From NCBI RefSeq assembly GCF_014400405.1, contig NZ_CP060496.1:1302001-1366000 (forward strand): 64,000 nt of DNA. Reading direction: 5' to 3'. A program made the translations under genes and the position numbers. This DNA is from Brachybacterium sp. Z12. Lineage in GTDB: Bacteria > Actinomycetota > Actinomycetes > Actinomycetales > Dermabacteraceae. A model generated the notes under the pieces. The model made no database searches. It was not told the DNA's origin and worked only from the letters and a program-made list of their open reading frames with translations. Numbering within the stretch: the first letter of the stretch is position 1; each line of letters opens with the position of its first letter. Below are positions 49,201 through 58,624 of the stretch, piece by piece.

Positions 49201-49336
49201 GCGCTCACGGTAGCCGGGCCGTAGGGACCCCGGGCGTGCCGCCCTGAACCGAGGATCCGAGCCCCATGCAGCGCTCACCGCGTTGCGACGCTGAGCGTTG
49301 CCCGGGCTCCGAAACCCCGTGAGTAGGCTGGGACAC

Positions 49337-50114
49337 ATGAGCGAGCGGACAGCGGACGGCAGCGCGGGCGATGCGGACTACGGCGCGATCGGCTCCTCCT
49401 ACTCGCGTTACCGACGCCCCGACCCGCGCATCGCCGCGTTGATCACGGATGCGCTCGGGGACGCGCGCACGGTGCTGAACGTCGGCGCGGGCGCGGGATC
49501 GTACGAGCCCGAGGACCGGGAGGTCACCGCGGTCGAGCCCTCGGCGGCCATGCGTGCGCAGCGTCCGGCGCATCTGGCTCCGGCCGTGGACGCCACGGCC
49601 GAGCAGCTGCCCTTCGGTGATGACTCGTTCCGATGCCGCCATGACCACCTTCAGCGTGCACCAATGGCAGGACCTTGCCGCTGGGTTGAGAGAGCTGCGG
49701 CGGGTGAGTCGCGGTCCCGTCGTGATTCTGACCTGCGACCCGGCACGGGTCGAGGACTTCTGGGTGCACGAGTACGCCCCCGAGGTGCTCGCCACCGAGG
49801 CGCGCCGCTATCCCTCGCTCGATGCTCTCGCCGAGGGGCTGGGCGGCCGCGTGACCAGCCGTGCGGTGGCGATCCCGCAGGCCTCCACGGACGGTTTCAC
49901 CGAGGCCTACTACGGACGGCCGGAGCGTCTGCTTGATGCGGAGGCGCAGCTCGCCTGCTCGGCCTGGAGCCTCGTGGACGCCCAGGTGATCGATCGATTC
50001 ACCCGGCAGCTCACCGCGGACCTCCTCGACGGGAGCTGGGATGCGGCGCACGGCGCCCTGCGCATCCGGCCGCAGTACGAGGGCTCGCTCGTCCTCGTGG
50101 TCTCGGAGCCCTGA
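49337..50114 (+). CDS. SAM-dependent methyltransferase (UbiE-like), one frame break
   Basis: About 258 residues after correction. The SAM site is TVLNVGAGAGSYEP, and the post-site region continues TAVEPSAAMRAQRPA. Later TTFSVHQWQDLAAGLRELRR fits the class I core. The frame breaks near base 49630; here one extra C (TTCCGATG instead of TTCGATG) explains the shift, an insertion rather than a deletion. The gene ends next to an AAA-type kinase gene, two bases apart. Substrate is unknown. Confidence 0.8.
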
Positions 50115-50115
50115 G

Positions 50116-50664
50116 ATGAGCCAGCGCGCCCCGATCCTGATACTGCTGGGCGGCGCTCCGGGCAGCGGGAAATCCACCCTCGCCGCCCTGCTCGCCGCGG
50201 AGCGGCCCCTGGCCCTCGCCCTGGACATCGACGTGATCAAGCACGCCCTGGGCGGCTGGGACGAGGAACTGACCCGTTCCGGACTCCAGGCGCGCAGGCT
50301 CGCCACAGCGATGATCGGGCAGCATCTGGCCGACGGCCATGACGTGGTGCTCGGCCAGTACTTCGCACGCACCCCCTTCCTCGAGGAGCTCGAGCAGCTC
50401 GCGGCCGAGCACGGGGCCGGCTTCGTGGAGGCCGTGCTGATCCTCGACGAGCAGACGCTCGCCCAGCGGCTGCAGGGACGACGGGATCGCCCGGACCGGC
50501 CGGAGCAGGCCCGCAACGACCGCTTCGTCGGCCCGGACGACGCCGGAGAGCTGGTCCGCTCGATCGAGGATGTACTCGCGCTGAGACCCACGGCCCGACG
50601 CGTCGACGCGAGCGGGAACATCGCGGAAACGCTCGCTTCTCTGCGAGCGCTGCAGGGTCCTTGA
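50116..50664 (+). CDS. P-loop kinase (zeta-toxin/AAA-like small-molecule kinase)
   Basis: The 182-residue protein has Walker A GGAPGSGKSTLAALLA, then ALALDIDVIKHAL, and a late Arg-rich lid (RLQGRRDRPDRPEQARND). It resembles the AAA_33 group of P-loop kinases. It is separated from the methyltransferase gene by one base and is probably co-transcribed. The acceptor is unknown. No antitoxin gene is adjacent, so a zeta-toxin role is unlikely. Confidence 0.8.
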   Translation: MSQRAPILILLGGAPGSGKSTLAALLAAERPLALALDIDVIKHALGGWDEELTRSGLQARRLATAMIGQHLADGHDVVLGQYFARTPFLEELEQLAAEHGAGFVEAVLILDEQTLAQRLQGRRDRPDRPEQARNDRFVGPDDAGELVRSIEDVLALRPTARRVDASGNIAETLASLRALQGP

Positions 50665-50741
50665 ATCCGTGGACGCACATCCAGGAGCGCTGCCGTGCAG
50701 AGTCACTCGGCCGACGGCGGCGTCGGCGCTATCCTGTGTGG

Positions 50742-51119
50742 ATGGGCCCGATCACGTCGAGAACGGCGCAGGCGCGCAGGCCGCTTGGAGTCATTTCCTT
50801 CATCGTAGGCATCCTCGCGGCTGCGCTCTCAGTGGGAGGCCAGTTGCTCGCGGCGAGGAAGCACGCGACGGACTGGAACGCCGGGCACCCCATGGCAGAT
50901 CAACCCCTGGTGCATGCACTGTCGGTCACGCCAGGCCTGATTCTGTCGATCCTGGCATTCGTGATCGGCTGCTATGCACTCTGGGGCTCCCGAGAACATC
51001 GCGGATTCGCTCTCTGTGGGGTTTCTCTGGGGGTTATCGCAGTCGCTCTCACTGCGGTGGATCTTCCCGGCAGCATGGCCTTTCGCTATTGGTATGCGCC
51101 TCTGTGGGAGGACGTCTGA
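50742..51119 (+). CDS. Small membrane protein
   Basis: The 125-residue protein has about three hydrophobic segments (LGVISFIVGILAAALSVGG, LILSILAFVIGCYALWG and a third near FALCGVSLGVIAVALTAV). There is no family I recognise; it looks like DUF4190/permease-like small actinobacterial proteins. Base composition is less GC-biased than neighbours. It overlaps the 3' end of the antisense hydrolase remnant by 71 bases. Confidence 0.65.
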   Translation: MGPITSRTAQARRPLGVISFIVGILAAALSVGGQLLAARKHATDWNAGHPMADQPLVHALSVTPGLILSILAFVIGCYALWGSREHRGFALCGVSLGVIAVALTAVDLPGSMAFRYWYAPLWEDV

Positions 51120-51477
51120 GGTCGCTGTGAGCATGCATGCTCGTGGCCCGCATTGTTCTCGCGGGGGCTGTCAGCGCGCCGGCCAGCTCCCGCGGATGGC
51201 TCAGCGCCACGCAGTGACAGCCGGGGATCTCCTCCGCCTCGAGGCCCAGCCGTTCCCGGGTGACCCGCCGCAGGAACTCCACGGGAAAGAACCGGTCATC
51301 GGTGCACACCAGGACGCGGGTGGGGATGCGTGGCTGCTCCTCGAGCGGCCAGGGCTCGGCGGAGGAGGCCCCGGTGAGGACATGGTGCCCGCGTTCCCGC
51401 AGCACGTCGGCCACCAGATGCCAGGACCAGCCCACGTCCCCGGCCCCGTGGATGAGCGCGAACGTGGAAGCGGCCAC
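51049..51477 (-). pseudogene. Alpha/beta-hydrolase with a large internal deletion
   Basis: The first 35 residues (TFALIHGAGDVGWSWHLVAD) match the N-terminus of actinobacterial alpha/beta-hydrolases. After residue ~37 the sequence jumps to the C-terminal third: AEPWPLEEQPRIPTRVLVCT and EIPGCHCVALSHPRELA, which hold the Asp and His of the usual triad. The middle (about 110-120 residues in relatives, including the GxSxG nucleophile) is absent, yet the frame is open across the junction. The last 40 residues overlap the membrane-protein gene on the other strand and look unconserved. It is therefore likely a nonfunctional remnant, or an assembly deletion. Confidence 0.6.
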
Positions 51478-51487
51478 GCGAGGACTC

Positions 51488-53239
51488 TCAGTCCCCGAGG
51501 ATCGCGCCGGTGGACGCTGACTTCACGAGCTTGACGTACTTGCCCAGCACACCCTTGGTGAACTTCGGCGGCAGCGGCTCCCAGCCCTCGCGGCGCTTGG
51601 CGAGCTCCGCCTCGTCGACCAGCAGATCCAGCGCGCCGGTGGAGACGTCCAGGCGGATCCGGTCGCCGTCGCGCACGAAGGCGATCGGTCCGGCGTCCAC
51701 CGCCTCCGGAGCGATATGGCCCACGCACAGCCCGGTGGTGCCACCGGAGAAGCGGCCGTCGGTCATCAGCAGCACGTCCTTGCCGAGCCCCGCGCCCTTG
51801 ATCGCCCCGGTGATCGCGAGCATCTCGCGCATGCCGGGACCGCCCTTGGGGCCTTCGTAACGGATCACCACCACGTCGCCGTGGGTGATGGTGCCGTCGT
51901 TCAGGGCGTCCAGAGCGTGCTGCTCCCGTTCGAACACGCGGGCGGTGCCCTCGAAGACGTCGTCCTCGAAGCCGGCGGACTTCACCACCGCGCCCTCAGG
52001 GGCGAGCGAGCCCTTCAGTATCGTGATGCCGCCGGTCGGGGCGATCGGAGCGCTCGCCGGGCGCAGCACCGTGCCGTCGGCCGGGCGGGGCGCGAGAACC
52101 TCGAGGTTCTCAGCGATCGTGGAACCGGTGACGGTGAGACAGTCACCGTCCAGCAGGCCTTCGTCCAGCAGGGTCTTCATAACCACCTGGATCCCGCCCA
52201 CATGGTCCACGTCGTTCATCACGTAGCGGCCGTAGGGCTTCAGATCCGCGAGGTGAGGGACCTTCGCACCGATGCGGGCGAAGTCGTCGAGCGTCAGGTC
52301 GACCTCCGCCTCGTGGGCGATCGCCAGCAGGTGCAGCACCGCGTTGGTGGAGCCGCCGAAGGCCTGCACCACCGCGATCGCGTTCTCGAAAGCGGCCTTG
52401 GTCATGATGTCGCGGGAGGTGATGCCGGCACGGAGCATGCTCACCACGGCCTCGCCCGCGCGGCGTGCATCCGCATCGCGGCGACGATCGGCCGACGGCG
52501 GCGTGGCAGAGCCCGGGATCGACATGCCGATCGCCTCGGCGACCGTGGCCATGGTGTTCGCGGTGTAGAAACCGCCGCAGGCACCCTCGCCCGGGCAGAT
52601 GGAGCGCTCGATGCGGCCCACGTCCTCACGGCTCATCAACCCGCGGGCGCAGGCGCCGATCGCCTCGAACCCGTCGATGATGGTGACGTCCTTCTCCGCG
52701 CCGTCCTCGAGGGTGACGCGGCCCGGCATGATCGTGCCCGCGTAGACGAACACGCTGGCCAGATCCAGGCGAGCCGCCGCCATCAGCATGCCCGGAAGGG
52801 ACTTGTCGCAGCCGGCCAGCAGCACCGACCCGTCGAGCCGCTCGGCGCTCATCACCGTCTCCACGCTGTCGGCGATCAGGTCGCGGGAGACCAGTGAATA
52901 GTGCATCCCGTCGTGCCCCATCGAGATGCCGTCGGAGACGGAGATGGTGCCGAACTGCAGCGGATAGCCGCCGCCTGAGTGCACACCCTCTTTGGAGGCC
53001 CGGGCGAGCCGGTCGAGCGACAGGTTGCAGGGGGTGATCTCGTTCCAGGAGCTCGCGATCCCGATCTGGGGCTTGCCCCAGTCCTCATCGCCCATCCCGA
53101 CCGCGCGCAGCATCCCGCGCGAGACGGTCGCGCCCAGGCCGTCGGTGACCTGACGGCTGCGGGGCTTGATGTCCGGGCCGGTGCCCGGGGCGGCAGAAGC
53201 GGCGGTCGAAGGATCGGTGAAGGCGGCGTCGGCGTCCAT
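51488..53239 (-). CDS. ilvD: Dihydroxy-acid dehydratase
   Basis: The 583-residue enzyme dehydrates 2,3-dihydroxy acids in branched-chain amino acid synthesis. Cluster ligands are visible in [11 protein letters not shown] and [16 protein letters not shown]; the rest of the core includes [20 protein letters not shown] and the C-terminal [22 protein letters not shown]. The gene is unbroken in spite of its length, unlike many neighbours. The ATG giving MDADAAFTD is used. A deleted hydrolase lies downstream. Confidence 0.96.
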   Translation of the reverse strand: MDADAAFTDPSTAASAAPGTGPDIKPRSRQVTDGLGATVSRGMLRAVGMGDEDWGKPQIGIASSWNEITPCNLSLDRLARASKEGVHSGGGYPLQFGTISVSDGISMGHDGMHYSLVSRDLIADSVETVMSAERLDGSVLLAGCDKSLPGMLMAAARLDLASVFVYAGTIMPGRVTLEDGAEKDVTIIDGFEAIGACARGLMSREDVGRIERSICPGEGACGGFYTANTMATVAEAIGMSIPGSATPPSADRRRDADARRAGEAVVSMLRAGITSRDIMTKAAFENAIAVVQAFGGSTNAVLHLLAIAHEAEVDLTLDDFARIGAKVPHLADLKPYGRYVMNDVDHVGGIQVVMKTLLDEGLLDGDCLTVTGSTIAENLEVLAPRPADGTVLRPASAPIAPTGGITILKGSLAPEGAVVKSAGFEDDVFEGTARVFEREQHALDALNDGTITHGDVVVIRYEGPKGGPGMREMLAITGAIKGAGLGKDVLLMTDGRFSGGTTGLCVGHIAPEAVDAGPIAFVRDGDRIRLDVSTGALDLLVDEAELAKRREGWEPLPPKFTKGVLGKYVKLVKSASTGAILGD

Positions 53240-53459
53240 ACCTTCGACTGTACGGGTCGCATCGGCCCCAGCCCACCCTTTGTGCACTCTGGCCGCCAGA
53301 GGTACCGGTACCGAAGACCCTGCCCACCGAGATCCTGTACCGAGGATCCATGGCGGCCCGCCGCTGCCGAGGATAGGTTCGATATGGCCGCCGACCAGGG
53401 CGTTCACCGCCGTCGCTGATCGTGGCCGCGGCTCCCTCCCCACTCTCCTCGAGGTCACC
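53240..53459. promoter_or_regulatory. Divergent promoter region, ilvD and secreted nuclease
   Basis: The 220-base gap contains the palindrome GGTACCGGTACC (about 53302-53313) and another GTACCGA near 53338, so the core GTACCG occurs three times. They are candidate operator sites for ilvD or the nuclease gene. I see no clear -10/-35 pair. Confidence 0.35.
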
Positions 53460-54194
53460 ATGAAGACGCATCTCCTGCTGTCCAGGCTCTCCACCGGCGC
53501 TGCTGCGCTCGCCCTGCTCGCCGTCCCCTCCCTCGCCCACGCCGACACCGCCCCCGAGCCCGGGGCCTCGACGGTCAGCGCCACCGTCGGGCAGCCCGCA
53601 CCCGCCTCCGCGCCCGCGGGTTCCTGGCTCGCCGAGACCCCCACCACGATCGACGAGACCGCGCTTGCGGAGCTCGAGATCGCCGAACCCGGAGCCGGCT
53701 CCGACTACGACCGCGACGCCTTCGGGACAGCTTGGGCCGACGTCGACGAGAACGGCTGCGGCACTCGCGACGACATCCTCGCCCGCGACATGACCGAGGA
53801 GACCTTCGGCGACGAGGAGGAATGCGAGGTGCGCACCGGCACCCTCGAAGACCCGTACTCGGGCGAGACCATCGACTTCGACAAGTCCGAGGGCTCCTAC
53901 CAGATCGATATCGACCACCTCATCCCGCTCGGCGCCGCCTGGGAGGCCGGAGCGGACGAGTGGACCGACGGGGAGCGGCTCGCCTATGCCAACGATCCGG
54001 CAGTGCTGCTGGCCGTCAACGCAGGCGACAACCGCTCCAAGAGCGACGCCACCATCGGGGAGTGGATGCCCGACAACGAAGCCATCTCCTGCCAGTACGG
54101 CGCGCAGTGGGTCGAGGTCTCCGTCGAGTACGAGCTATCCGTCTCCGAGGAGGACCACCAGGTGCTCAGCGACCTGGCCGAGGAGTGCGCCTGA
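53460..54194 (+). CDS. Secreted HNH-type nuclease (DUF1524-like)
   Basis: The 244-residue product has a signal peptide: basic [11 protein letters not shown], a hydrophobic run and cleavage after SLAHA. The mature part has an Ala/Pro/Thr-rich spacer, then the DUF1524 nuclease core: the catalytic [35 protein letters not shown] and IGEWMPDNE. Four to five cysteines probably form disulfides. Relatives are secreted or surface nucleases of actinobacteria. It is next to the methylcitrate operon but convergent with it, so no link is implied. Confidence 0.87.
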   Translation: MKTHLLLSRLSTGAAALALLAVPSLAHADTAPEPGASTVSATVGQPAPASAPAGSWLAETPTTIDETALAELEIAEPGAGSDYDRDAFGTAWADVDENGCGTRDDILARDMTEETFGDEEECEVRTGTLEDPYSGETIDFDKSEGSYQIDIDHLIPLGAAWEAGADEWTDGERLAYANDPAVLLAVNAGDNRSKSDATIGEWMPDNEAISCQYGAQWVEVSVEYELSVSEEDHQVLSDLAEECA

Positions 54195-54200
54195 GCCGGC

Positions 54201-55361
54201 TCAGGCTCCGGGCACCTGCCGCTCGTCCGGGCCGTCGTACTGCGCCAGCGGCCGGATCAGGGCGTTGTTCGCGCGCTGCTCCATGACGTGCGCGGTCCAG
54301 CCGGTGATGCGGGCGGCGATGAACAGCGGCGTGAACATCTCGGTGTCGAAGCCCATCAGGTGGTAGGTGGGCCCGGCGGGGTAGTCGAGGTTGGGCTTGA
54401 TGCCCTTGGCCTCATCCATCGCCTGCTCCAGCCCGTTGTACAGGCCCAGGATCTCGCGACGGTCGAAGTGGGCGATCATCGCGTCCATCGCCTGCTCCAT
54501 CGTCGGCACGCGGGAATCGCCGTGCTTGTAGACGCGGTGTCCGAAGCCCATCACCTTCTTCTTCTGGGCCAGTGCGTCCTCCATCCACGCCTTCGCGCGG
54601 TCCTTGGCCTCGGCCTCGGTCTCCTCGGTCCGGATGCCGAGCTCGTCGAAGGTGTGCATCACGGCCTCGTTCGCGCCGCCGTGCAGCGAGCCCTTCAGTG
54701 CACCGATCGCCCCGGCCACCGCAGAATGCAGATCCGACAGGGTCGAGGTGATGACCCGGGCGGTGAAGGTGGAGGCGTTGAAGGAGTGCTCGGCGTACAG
54801 CACCATCGAGATCCGGAAGGCGTCGACCACTTCGGGGGCGGCCTCCTCACCGAATGTCATCCACAGGAAGTTCTGCGAGTAGTCGAGGTCCTCACGCGCA
54901 GCGATCGGCTCGGTGGGACCGCCTGCGCGCCGACGCCGCTGCTCGTAGGCGATCACCGCAGGCAGCTGGGCGAACAGGCGCCTCGCCTTCTCCAGCTCGG
55001 CCTCGGGGAGGAGTCCTCGGCGGTGGGGTCGAGGGCGCCGAGCACGGAGACGGCGGTGCGCACCGAATCCATCGGATGGCAGGTGGCGGGCAGCGAATCC
55101 AGCGCCGCCTTCACCTGTAGGGCGAGCTCCCCGGTGGCTGCGCTCGTGCCGGGTGGCCGCGGCGAGCTCCTGCTCATCGGGCAGCTCGCCCGTCCACAGC
55201 AGATGCGCCACCGCCTCGAGGGGCTGGGTCGCGGCCAGCTGCGGCACGGGGTAGCCGCGATAGAGCAGCGAGTTGGTCTCGGGGTTCACCTTCGAGATGG
55301 CGGAGACGTCGGCGACGACCCCGTTCAGGCCCTTGCGGATCTCACTGGTCTCGGTGGTCAT
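54201..55361 (-). CDS. prpC: 2-methylcitrate synthase (citrate synthase family), two compensating frame breaks
   Basis: PrpC condenses propionyl-CoA with oxaloacetate. The citrate-synthase signatures GALKGSLHGGANEAVM, MGFGHRVYKHGDSRVP and CoA-site end YPAGPTYHLMGF are present, with catalytic His and Asp. Between about 55018 and 55148 the translation is foreign (arginine- and histidine-rich); the other frame there reads AATGELALQVKAALDSLPAT, CHPMDSVRTAVSVLGALDPT, the expected sequence. So one base is lost near 55018, and either two are lost or one is gained near 55148. Corrected length is about 387. Last gene of the prp operon. Confidence 0.9.
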   Translation of the reverse strand: MTTETSEIRKGLNGVVADVSAISKVNPETNSLLYRGYPVPQLAATQPLEAVAHLLWTGELPDEQELAAATRHERSHRGARPTGEGGAGFAARHLPSDGFGAHRRLRARRPRPHRRGLLPEAELEKARRLFAQLPAVIAYEQRRRRAGGPTEPIAAREDLDYSQNFLWMTFGEEAAPEVVDAFRISMVLYAEHSFNASTFTARVITSTLSDLHSAVAGAIGALKGSLHGGANEAVMHTFDELGIRTEETEAEAKDRAKAWMEDALAQKKKVMGFGHRVYKHGDSRVPTMEQAMDAMIAHFDRREILGLYNGLEQAMDEAKGIKPNLDYPAGPTYHLMGFDTEMFTPLFIAARITGWTAHVMEQRANNALIRPLAQYDGPDERQVPGA

Positions 55362-55364
55362 CTC

Positions 55365-56303
55365 TCACTCCTGGGTCGACGGCGGCGTCTGGTCGGTGCG
55401 ATGGGCGGTGGGTACTTCGAAGTCGAACACCGAGGCGTCGAAACGGTTGTACCCCTCATAGTCCACCAGTTCGTAGAGTCTGGCGCGAGTGAGCATCTCC
55501 GGGACCCGGGATTCCTGGGTGCCCTCGTCGAGGATCGTCTCCAGCACCCGCTCGGCGGCGCCCATCGCGCTGCGCAGCAGCGTGACCGGGTAGATCACCA
55601 TCGCCACGCCCGCCGATGCGAGCTGCTCACGGGTGTACAGCTCGGACTTCCCGAACTCGGTCATGTTCGCCAACACCGGCACGTCCAGCGCGGCGCAGAC
55701 CTGCTCGAACTCGGAGAGGTCCTTCAGAGCCTCGGGGAAGATCGCGTCAGCCCCAGCGTCCACCAGCGCCTTCATCCGGTCGATCGCTGCATCGAGCCCA
55801 TCGGTGGCGCGCAGGTCGGTGCGAGCCATCACCAGGAAGTTCTCGTCACGCCGGCCATCGGCCGCGGCCCGGATCCGCTTCGTGGCGGTCTCCAGATCCA
55901 CCATCGCCTTGCCGTCGAGGTGGCCGCAGCGCTTGGGGTTGACCTGGTCCTCGATATGGCAGCCGGCGAGGCCGGCGTCCTCGAGCTCCTGGATCGTGCG
56001 GGCCACGTTCATCGGTTCGCCGAAGCCGGTATCGGCATCGATCAGGCAGGGCAGGTCGGTGGAGCGGGCGATCTGACCGCCGCGGGCCGCGACCTCGCTC
56101 AGGGTCGTCAGCCCCACGTCGGGCAGTCCGAGCTCGTTGGCGATCACCGCCCCGGAGATGTACACCCCGGGGAAGCCCTTCTCCTGGATGAGCTTCGCCG
56201 ACAGCGGCGTGAACGCGCCCGGGAAGGGCTGCGCAGCCCCGGGCGTGAGCAGGGCGCGCAGGTGCTGGCGTTTCTGCGCCGGCGTGGTGGTGGAGGACAG
56301 CAT
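55365..56303 (-). CDS. prpB: Methylisocitrate lyase
   Basis: PrpB splits 2-methylisocitrate into pyruvate and succinate. The 312-residue protein has the isocitrate-lyase family pattern: GFPGVYISGAVIANELGLPD, the metal-site stretch LIDADTGFGEP and the active-site loop NPKRCGHLDGK. The gene is unbroken. It starts in a one-base overlap with the prpD stop and ends three bases before prpC, so the operon is tightly packed. Confidence 0.95.
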   Translation of the reverse strand: MLSSTTTPAQKRQHLRALLTPGAAQPFPGAFTPLSAKLIQEKGFPGVYISGAVIANELGLPDVGLTTLSEVAARGGQIARSTDLPCLIDADTGFGEPMNVARTIQELEDAGLAGCHIEDQVNPKRCGHLDGKAMVDLETATKRIRAAADGRRDENFLVMARTDLRATDGLDAAIDRMKALVDAGADAIFPEALKDLSEFEQVCAALDVPVLANMTEFGKSELYTREQLASAGVAMVIYPVTLLRSAMGAAERVLETILDEGTQESRVPEMLTRARLYELVDYEGYNRFDASVFDFEVPTAHRTDQTPPSTQE

Positions 56304-57819
56304 CAGAACAGGCCCTTCGGCCCGGCCGACGCGTCGATCACGCCGGGCGCGGCCTGGATGTTCAGCTGACCCAGCTCACCGGCACGCAGCTGGGAGAGGT
56401 TCGCGGCCGCTTCGAGGAAACGTTCGATCTCGGCCGGCTCGACCAGTCCGTCGGCAAGGGCGCGGAACTTGCCGACGTACTGCTCCCGGGCGAAGGGGCG
56501 GGCGCCCTGCGGGTGGGCATCGGCCACCGCGATCTGGTCCTCGATGACGGTGCCGTCCTTCAGCGTGATGACCACGGCGCCGCCGAACGCCTTTTCGGTG
56601 AGGTCCAGCGAGTGGTAGCGGCGGGTCCACTCCGGCTCCTCCTCGGTGGTGACCTTGTGCCACAACGCCACGGTGTCGGGGCGGGCGGCGCGCTCGGGTG
56701 CGTAGGAGTCCACGTGATGCCAGGAGCCGTCCTGCAGGGCGACGGTGAAGATGTACGGGATCGAGTGGTCGAGGGTCTCGCGCGAGGCCGTCGGATCGTA
56801 CTTCTGCGGATCGTTCGCTCCGGAGCCGATCACGTAGTGGGTGTGGTGCGAGGTGCGGATCAGGATCGAGGCGACGTTGCCGGGGTCGGTGGCCTCGGGG
56901 TGCTCATGGTGCAGCTTGCGGGCAAGATCGATCAGGGCCTGCGCCTGGTACTCCGCGGAGTGTTCCTTGGTGTAGGTGTCCAGGATGGAGCGCTTGGGCT
57001 CACCAGCCTCCGGCAGCGGCACCGTATACCGCGCCTCGGGGCCGTCCAGCAGCCAGGCGATCACACCGTCCTCGCCCTCGTAGATCGGCACGGGGAGGTC
57101 TGGCCGCGCATCGCCCTGTCCGCCGCTTCGACGGCCAGCTTCCCGGCGAAGGCAGGGGCGTGGGCCTTCCAGGTGGAGATCTCGCCCTTGCGGGACTGAC
57201 GGGTGGCGGTGGTGGTGTGCAGCGCCTGGCCGATGGCCTGGAACACCGTCTCGGTGTCCAGACCCAGCAGGGTGCCGATACCGGCGGCGGCCGACGGGCC
57301 GAGGTGGGCGACGTGGTCGATCTTGTGCTTGTGCAGGCAGATCGCGCGCACCAGATCCACCTGCAGCTCGTAGCCGGTGGCGAGGCCGCGGATCAGGTCG
57401 CGGCCGGAGCGGCCGGTGTGCTCGGCGACGGCGAGGACCGGGGGAATGTTGTCCCCGGGGTGGGAGTAGTCCGCGGCGAGGAAGGTGTCGTGATAGTCGA
57501 GCTCACGCACGGCCACACCGTTGGCCCAAGCGGCCCATTCGGGGGAGGAGTGCTGGGAGATGCCGAAGATGCTCGCGCCCGAGCCGCCGGTGGAGACCGG
57601 GTGGCTGAGCGCCTGGGTGCGGGCCGAGACGATCGGGGCACGGTTCAGGGAGGCGATGGCGACCGAGGCGTTGTCGATGATCCGGTTGATGATCATCTCT
57701 TCGACATCAGCCTCGACCTCGACCGGATCGACGGCGACCTCGGCCATCTTCCAGGCCAGCTGGCCTTCGCGGGGCAGGTTCTCGTCGGAGCGGTGGACGC
57801 GGACGGCGTGGTCTCTCAT
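56303..57819 (-). CDS. prpD: 2-methylcitrate dehydratase, one frame break
   Basis: PrpD (MmgE/PrpD family) converts 2-methylcitrate to 2-methyl-cis-aconitate. N-terminal helical domain motifs include [16 protein letters not shown] and [19 protein letters not shown]; the second domain begins [16 protein letters not shown]. Corrected length is about 505 residues, as in PrpD. The frame breaks near base 57093 ([13 protein letters not shown] interrupted), one C short in a C run. It overlaps the gntR gene by four bases and is the first enzyme gene of the operon. Confidence 0.93.
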
Positions 57820-58514
57820 GCTGTTCTCTCCTGGGTGGTCGAGGTGTGGTCGGTGGGGTCGTGAGCTTCGCTCTGCAGGTGGGCGAGGGCGTGGTGGAGG
57901 TGGACGACGGTGCTCGCGGCCGCGAGCTCTGGATCGCCTGCCGCGATGGCCCGAGCGATCGCGGCGTGCTCCTGGGCGGAGGTGGCGAGCCGGGCGGGGG
58001 AGTTGCGGGCCAGCCGGCGCAGGCGCCCCAGATGCAGCCGCAGACCGCGCAGCGACTCGGCCAGGTAGGCGTTGCCGCTCGCACTGTCGAGAGCTGTATC
58101 GAGCTCTGAGGTGAGGGCGTAGTAGGCGGTGGGCTCGGCCCCTTCCGCGAGCTGCGCGGTGGTCTGATCGAAACGGGTGGCGAGGTCGTGGAAGCTCTCG
58201 CGCAGTGCGGCGCCGTCGACGGGATCGGCGGTGCGTTCTGCGGCGCGTCGGGCGGCGAGGGTCTCTAGGGCGATGCGCAGATCGAACAGTTGCGGGGCTT
58301 CGGCGAGGGAGACGGCGGTGACGATCACTCCGCGCCCGGTGGCGGGCGCTGCAAGCCCGTCCGCGGCGAGTCTGGAGATGGCTTCGCGGAGAGGGGTGCG
58401 GGAGACGCCCAGGCGTGCGGACTGCTCGACCTCGCCGAGGATCGTTCCAGGGGCGAGGATGCCTTCGACGATCTCCTCACGGAGGGCCCGGTAGGCCCGG
58501 TCACCGGCACGCAT
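57816..58514 (-). CDS. GntR-family (FadR-like) regulator of the methylcitrate operon
   Basis: The 232-residue protein has an N-terminal winged helix ([37 protein letters not shown]) and a C-terminal FCD helical domain. FCD domains bind a metal and often an organic acid. It leads the operon [16 protein letters not shown] and overlaps prpD by four bases, so it should control the pathway, perhaps sensing propionate or methylcitrate. Two TGTATACA palindromes sit immediately upstream. Confidence 0.92.
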   Translation of the reverse strand: MRAGDRAYRALREEIVEGILAPGTILGEVEQSARLGVSRTPLREAISRLAADGLAAPATGRGVIVTAVSLAEAPQLFDLRIALETLAARRAAERTADPVDGAALRESFHDLATRFDQTTAQLAEGAEPTAYYALTSELDTALDSASGNAYLAESLRGLRLHLGRLRRLARNSPARLATSAQEHAAIARAIAAGDPELAAASTVVHLHHALAHLQSEAHDPTDHTSTTQERTA

Positions 58515-58523
58515 GGGAACGAG

Positions 58524-58595
58524 TGTATACAGCGGGGTGGTGAATGTGCAGATCGAGCGTGCCTGACCGCACGATCCTGACCCCTGTGTATACAG
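58524..58595. promoter_or_regulatory. Two TGTATACA palindromic operators
   Basis: TGTATACA occurs at 58524-58531 and at 58588-58595 (the latter inside CTGTGTATACAGG). Both are short palindromes of the size bound by GntR/FadR-type dimers. The spacing of 64 bases is about six helical turns. They lie upstream of gntR; the second also lies near the end of the following gene. Confidence 0.7.
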
Positions 58596-58624
58596 GATGT
58601 GCGGTGCGGCGGGGGATCGTTCCG

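Noticed and set aside
50116..50664. Zeta-toxin of a toxin-antitoxin system
   Set aside because: Only the generic P-loop kinase fold is visible and no antitoxin-like gene is adjacent.
54201..55361. An unusual arginine/histidine-rich insert within PrpC as a new domain
   Set aside because: The other frame of the same bases reads the normal citrate-synthase sequence, so the insert is an artefact of two frame breaks.
54288..56369. 693-codon plus-strand frame across prpC and prpB
   Set aside because: Shadow of well-conserved methylcitrate genes; composition is unlike a real protein.
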